Below are positions 5,231 to 7,711 of a stretch of 7,711 nt of DNA, piece by piece (the first letter of the stretch is position 1; every line of letters begins with the position of its first letter). The DNA comes from JAWLCG01 sp041687295 (GTDB lineage Bacteria > Planctomycetota > Phycisphaerae > SM23-33 > FEN-1343): contig JAWLCG010000249.1 of the NCBI GenBank assembly GCA_041687295.1, positions 1-7,711 on the forward strand, in the 5' to 3' direction. The notes under the pieces are model-generated. The model worked only from the letters and a program-made list of their open reading frames with translations, was not told the origin of the DNA and searched no databases. The translations under genes and the position numbers were made by a program.

Positions 5231-6535
5231 ATGAGCAGACGCGACAACCCGTTCGGCCTGTCGGGCCGGGCCCGCTCGAACGACGAGCAGCCCATCAGCT
5301 ACCTGATGGCGCAGGCGGGCAACCCCGCGCTGATCTCGCTGGCGGCGGGCCTGGTCGACCCGGCCACGCTGCCGGTCGAGGCGACGGGCGAGCTGTGCGC
5401 GGCCCTGCTGAGCGACCCGGTCCGGGCGCGGGCGGCCCTGCAGTACGGCACGACGCCGGGCCTGGCCCCGCTGCGTCAGGCCGTGCTGGAGCACCTGGCG
5501 GGCCTGGACGGCCTGTCGGTCGAGCAGATGCACGCCTCGGCCGAGCAGATCGTGCTGACCAGCGGCAGCCAGCAGATGCTCTACCTGCTGGCGGAGGCCT
5601 TGCTGGACCCCGGCGACATCGTCGTGACCGGCTGGCCGAGCTACTTCGTCTACACCGGCCTGCTTCGCAGCCTGCGGGCGGAGGTCCGTTGTGCGGCCCT
5701 GGACGAGCGGGGCCTGGTCCCCGAGGCCCTGGACGCCCTGCTGAGCGGCCTGGCCGGGCGGGGCGAGCTGGAGCGGGTCAAGATCGTCTACGTCGTCAGC
5801 TACCACCAGAACCCCACCGGCATCACACTGGCCGAGGACCGCCGGGCGGCCCTGCTGGAGATCGTCCGCCGGCACAGCCGGCACCACCGGATCCTGCTGG
5901 TCGAGGACGCCGCCTACCGCGAGCTGACCTACGAGGGCCCCGTGCCGCCCTCGATCCGCCGCTACGACGCTGCCGGCGAGACGGTGGCCCTGCTGGGGAC
6001 CTTCAGCAAGCCCTTCGCCCCCGGGCTCAAGACCGGCTACGGCCTGCTGCCGGCGGCGCTGGTCGAGCCGGTGATCCATCTCAAGGGCAGCCACGACTTC
6101 GGCTCGGCGAATTTCTGCCAGCACCTGCTGCTGGGCGCTTTGCGGGAGGGGCACTACGCCCGGCACGTCGCTCGGCTGTGCCGCCACTACGCCCGCAAGC
6201 GTGACGCGATGCTCCAGGCCCTGCAGGCCGAGCTGGGTCCGCTGGGCGGGACCGTCCGCTGGACGAGCCCGACCGGGGGGCTGTACGTGTACCTCTACCT
6301 GCCGGCCTGGCTGGACACAGGACGTGGCGGGCCGCTGTTCGAGCGGGCCCTGGCCGAGGGCGTGCTCTACGTGCCCGGGGCGTACTGCTACGGGCCCGAC
6401 CCGACCCAGCCGGTCCCGCGCAACGAGATCCGCCTGAGCTTCGGCGTCGCCGACGTCCCGGCCATCGCCGAGGGCGTCGCCCGCCTGGCCCGGGCGGTAC
6501 GAGCCATTCTGCCGACCCAGGGAGCCCAGGCATGA
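5231..6535 (+). CDS. PLP-dependent aminotransferase, class I/II (fold type I)
   Basis: A complete 434-residue enzyme resembling the 2-aminoadipate (LysN-like) and MocR-type aminotransferase domain. Seen: QYGTTPGLAPLRQAV (71-85), GSQQMLYLL (112-120) near the cofactor phosphate, YHQNPTG (191-197) with the conserved Asn194, VEDAAYREL (224-232) with Asp226 expected to contact the pyridine nitrogen and Tyr229 nearby, GTFSKPFAPGLKTGYG (256-271) with Lys260 as the likely Schiff-base lysine, and EIRLSFG (399-405) with Arg401 for the substrate carboxylate. There is no N-terminal DNA-binding domain, so it is a free enzyme and not a MocR regulator. It should be cytoplasmic. The amino-acid substrate cannot be told from sequence. 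Odd: the usual Arg in the PGxR motif is Lys267. ATG 5231 is preceded by AGGAG at 12-nt spacing, slightly long. Its stop overlaps the start of the next gene. Confidence 0.93.
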   Translation: MSRRDNPFGLSGRARSNDEQPISYLMAQAGNPALISLAAGLVDPATLPVEATGELCAALLSDPVRARAALQYGTTPGLAPLRQAVLEHLAGLDGLSVEQMHASAEQIVLTSGSQQMLYLLAEALLDPGDIVVTGWPSYFVYTGLLRSLRAEVRCAALDERGLVPEALDALLSGLAGRGELERVKIVYVVSYHQNPTGITLAEDRRAALLEIVRRHSRHHRILLVEDAAYRELTYEGPVPPSIRRYDAAGETVALLGTFSKPFAPGLKTGYGLLPAALVEPVIHLKGSHDFGSANFCQHLLLGALREGHYARHVARLCRHYARKRDAMLQALQAELGPLGGTVRWTSPTGGLYVYLYLPAWLDTGRGGPLFERALAEGVLYVPGAYCYGPDPTQPVPRNEIRLSFGVADVPAIAEGVARLARAVRAILPTQGAQA

Positions 6536-7711
6536 TCGCCACGCTCTACCGTTACCTCGGGCGCGAGCTGGTCAAGACGGCCCTGGTGGCCGTGCTGGGC
6601 TTCACGCTGGTGATGACGACCTTCGCCGTCATCGAGCCGATGCGCAAGAACGGCCTGGGCCCGGGCGAGGTGTTCAAGCTCTTCTGGTACACCCTGCCGA
6701 TGATGCTCTCGCTGACGCTGCCCTTCTCGGTGCTGCTGGCGACGACGATCGTCTACGGGCGGTTCAGCATGAGCAACGAGCTGATGGCCTGCCGGGCCAG
6801 CGGCATCAGCAGCACGCGTCTGCTCAAGCCGGGCCTGGCGATGGGCGTGGCGGTGACGGCCCTGAGCCTGCTGCTGAGCTTCTGGGTGGCGCCCGAGCTG
6901 GCCCGCCGGGGCGAGGACGTGGGCCGGGCGAATCTGCAGGCCCTGGTCTTCCAGCACCTGCGGACCAAGACCTACTACCGCGACCGCGACGGCCAGCAGG
7001 TCGTCCACGCCGACCGCGTCGACCCCGACAGCCATACGCTCATGGGCGTGGTCGCCCTGGACTACAGCAATCCCCGCGACGTCCGCTTCGTCGTCGCCAG
7101 CAGCGCCGACGTCCGCTTCCGCGAGGAGCACGGCGAGCTGCGGGCGATGATCACGCCGGTGGGCCCCGTCGCCGGCAGCCAGGCCCGGGGCGGCATGCTG
7201 GACATGGGCCAACTCACGATCGACCTGCCGGTGCCCCGGCTGTTCGACGAGGACCCGGCCTTTTACGACTGGGCCAAGCTCCGCCGCGTGCTGCACCGGC
7301 CCGAGGAGAGCGACCTGGTCCGCCAGCGCCTCGAGATGATCCGCCGCCAGCTCCACATCGCCCAGCTCTACGAGCTGATGGCCCAGGAGGTCAACGCCGG
7401 CCAGGGCTACGAGCTGTGGTACCGCAAGGGCACGCCGCAGGCGCAGCGGTACATCTTCTCGGCGCCGCTGGGGCAGGTGCACAAGGGCACGCGCCTGACG
7501 CTGGGCGGTACGGAGGCCTCGGCCGAGCCCCTGCCCGTCGAGGTGCGGGTGCTGGAGCCTGACGGCACGGGGCGCTACACGATCCGCGCCGCCGGCGCCG
7601 AGGTGCGGGCGGACCACAACGAGGCCCTCGGGGCGGTCCGGGTCACCGCCGATCTGACGGCCGTGACGATCCTGCCGGCCCAGCGGCCCGGCGAGCCCAC
7701 CGAGGCGCCCC
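6532..7711 (+). CDS. LptF/LptG family permease, C-terminus cut by window edge
   Basis: I translated 393 residues to the right edge with no stop. Seen: three hydrophobic membrane segments at about 13-33, 50-76 and 97-121; between the second and third lies the family motif SNELMACRASGIS (81-93), expected to be the cytoplasmic coupling helix contacting the LptB ATPase. A long soluble, presumably periplasmic region follows and runs to the edge, including a helical part at about 244-289 and beta-rich stretches on both sides. Known: LptF and LptG form the LptB2FG exporter that drives lipopolysaccharide from the inner membrane. Which of the two this is cannot be decided. The three C-terminal membrane segments should lie beyond the edge. 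Odd: the soluble region already exceeds 270 residues, well above E. coli LptF, which is about 366 residues in total. ATG 6532 overlaps the aminotransferase stop (ATGA) and has AGGGAG (6519-6524) 7 nt upstream. Confidence 0.9.
   Translation, partial: MIATLYRYLGRELVKTALVAVLGFTLVMTTFAVIEPMRKNGLGPGEVFKLFWYTLPMMLSLTLPFSVLLATTIVYGRFSMSNELMACRASGISSTRLLKPGLAMGVAVTALSLLLSFWVAPELARRGEDVGRANLQALVFQHLRTKTYYRDRDGQQVVHADRVDPDSHTLMGVVALDYSNPRDVRFVVASSADVRFREEHGELRAMITPVGPVAGSQARGGMLDMGQLTIDLPVPRLFDEDPAFYDWAKLRRVLHRPEESDLVRQRLEMIRRQLHIAQLYELMAQEVNAGQGYELWYRKGTPQAQRYIFSAPLGQVHKGTRLTLGGTEASAEPLPVEVRVLEPDGTGRYTIRAAGAEVRADHNEALGAVRVTADLTAVTILPAQRPGEPTEAP

Noticed and set aside
5117..6187. Minus-strand open frame extending comF upstream through the aminotransferase
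   Set aside because: The extension is antisense to a well-supported enzyme and is Gln/Ala/Val low-complexity. The ComF family match begins at the ATG at 5116.
5110..6204. Plus-strand frame of 364 codons overlapping the aminotransferase
   Set aside because: Its product is a Gly/Pro/Arg-rich shadow; all catalytic motifs are in the frame starting at 5231.
6388..7617. Minus-strand frame of 409 codons opposite the permease
   Set aside because: Low-complexity antisense translation; the plus strand shows membrane segments and the LptF/LptG motif.

Overview
The window is very GC-rich and holds five protein-coding genes, two of them cut by the window edges. It suggests a Gram-negative bacterium, most likely a planctomycete of the Phycisphaerae type. 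That is an inference: an LptF/LptG-type permease implies an outer membrane, and the DUF4954 protein and the form of the S1-domain protein fit Planctomycetota. There is no rRNA or other marker to settle it.

Layout. Positions 1-1517 (minus) carry most of a DUF4954 left-handed beta-helix protein whose C-terminus lies off the left edge. A gene-free gap of about 480 bp follows (1518-1998) and contains several hairpins. Positions 1999-3480 (minus) encode a five-domain S1 RNA-binding protein of the ribosomal protein S1 type, with its own promoter region at about 3546-3573 and an upstream-facing intrinsic terminator at 3585-3606 that insulates it. Positions 3607-4351 are a second gene-free gap packed with inverted repeats, including two concentric inverted repeats centred near 3994 and a multi-armed hairpin at 4123-4248. 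Positions 4352-5116 (minus) encode a ComF-family phosphoribosyltransferase-like protein. It diverges, across a short two-way promoter region, from a plus-strand pair: a fold-type I PLP-dependent aminotransferase (5231-6535) and, overlapping it by 4 bp, an LptF/LptG-family permease (6532 to beyond the right edge).

How the parts relate. The genes look like ordinary chromosomal housekeeping genes in three or four separate transcription units. The only clear operon is aminotransferase plus permease, joined by an ATGA stop/start overlap. No phage, transposase, CRISPR, toxin-antitoxin or defence genes were seen. The unusual material is the non-coding DNA: the comF-to-S1 gap is a mosaic of short palindromic elements, several of which occur as diverged second copies in mirror orientation. 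That gap, not the proteins, is the place to look for something undescribed.
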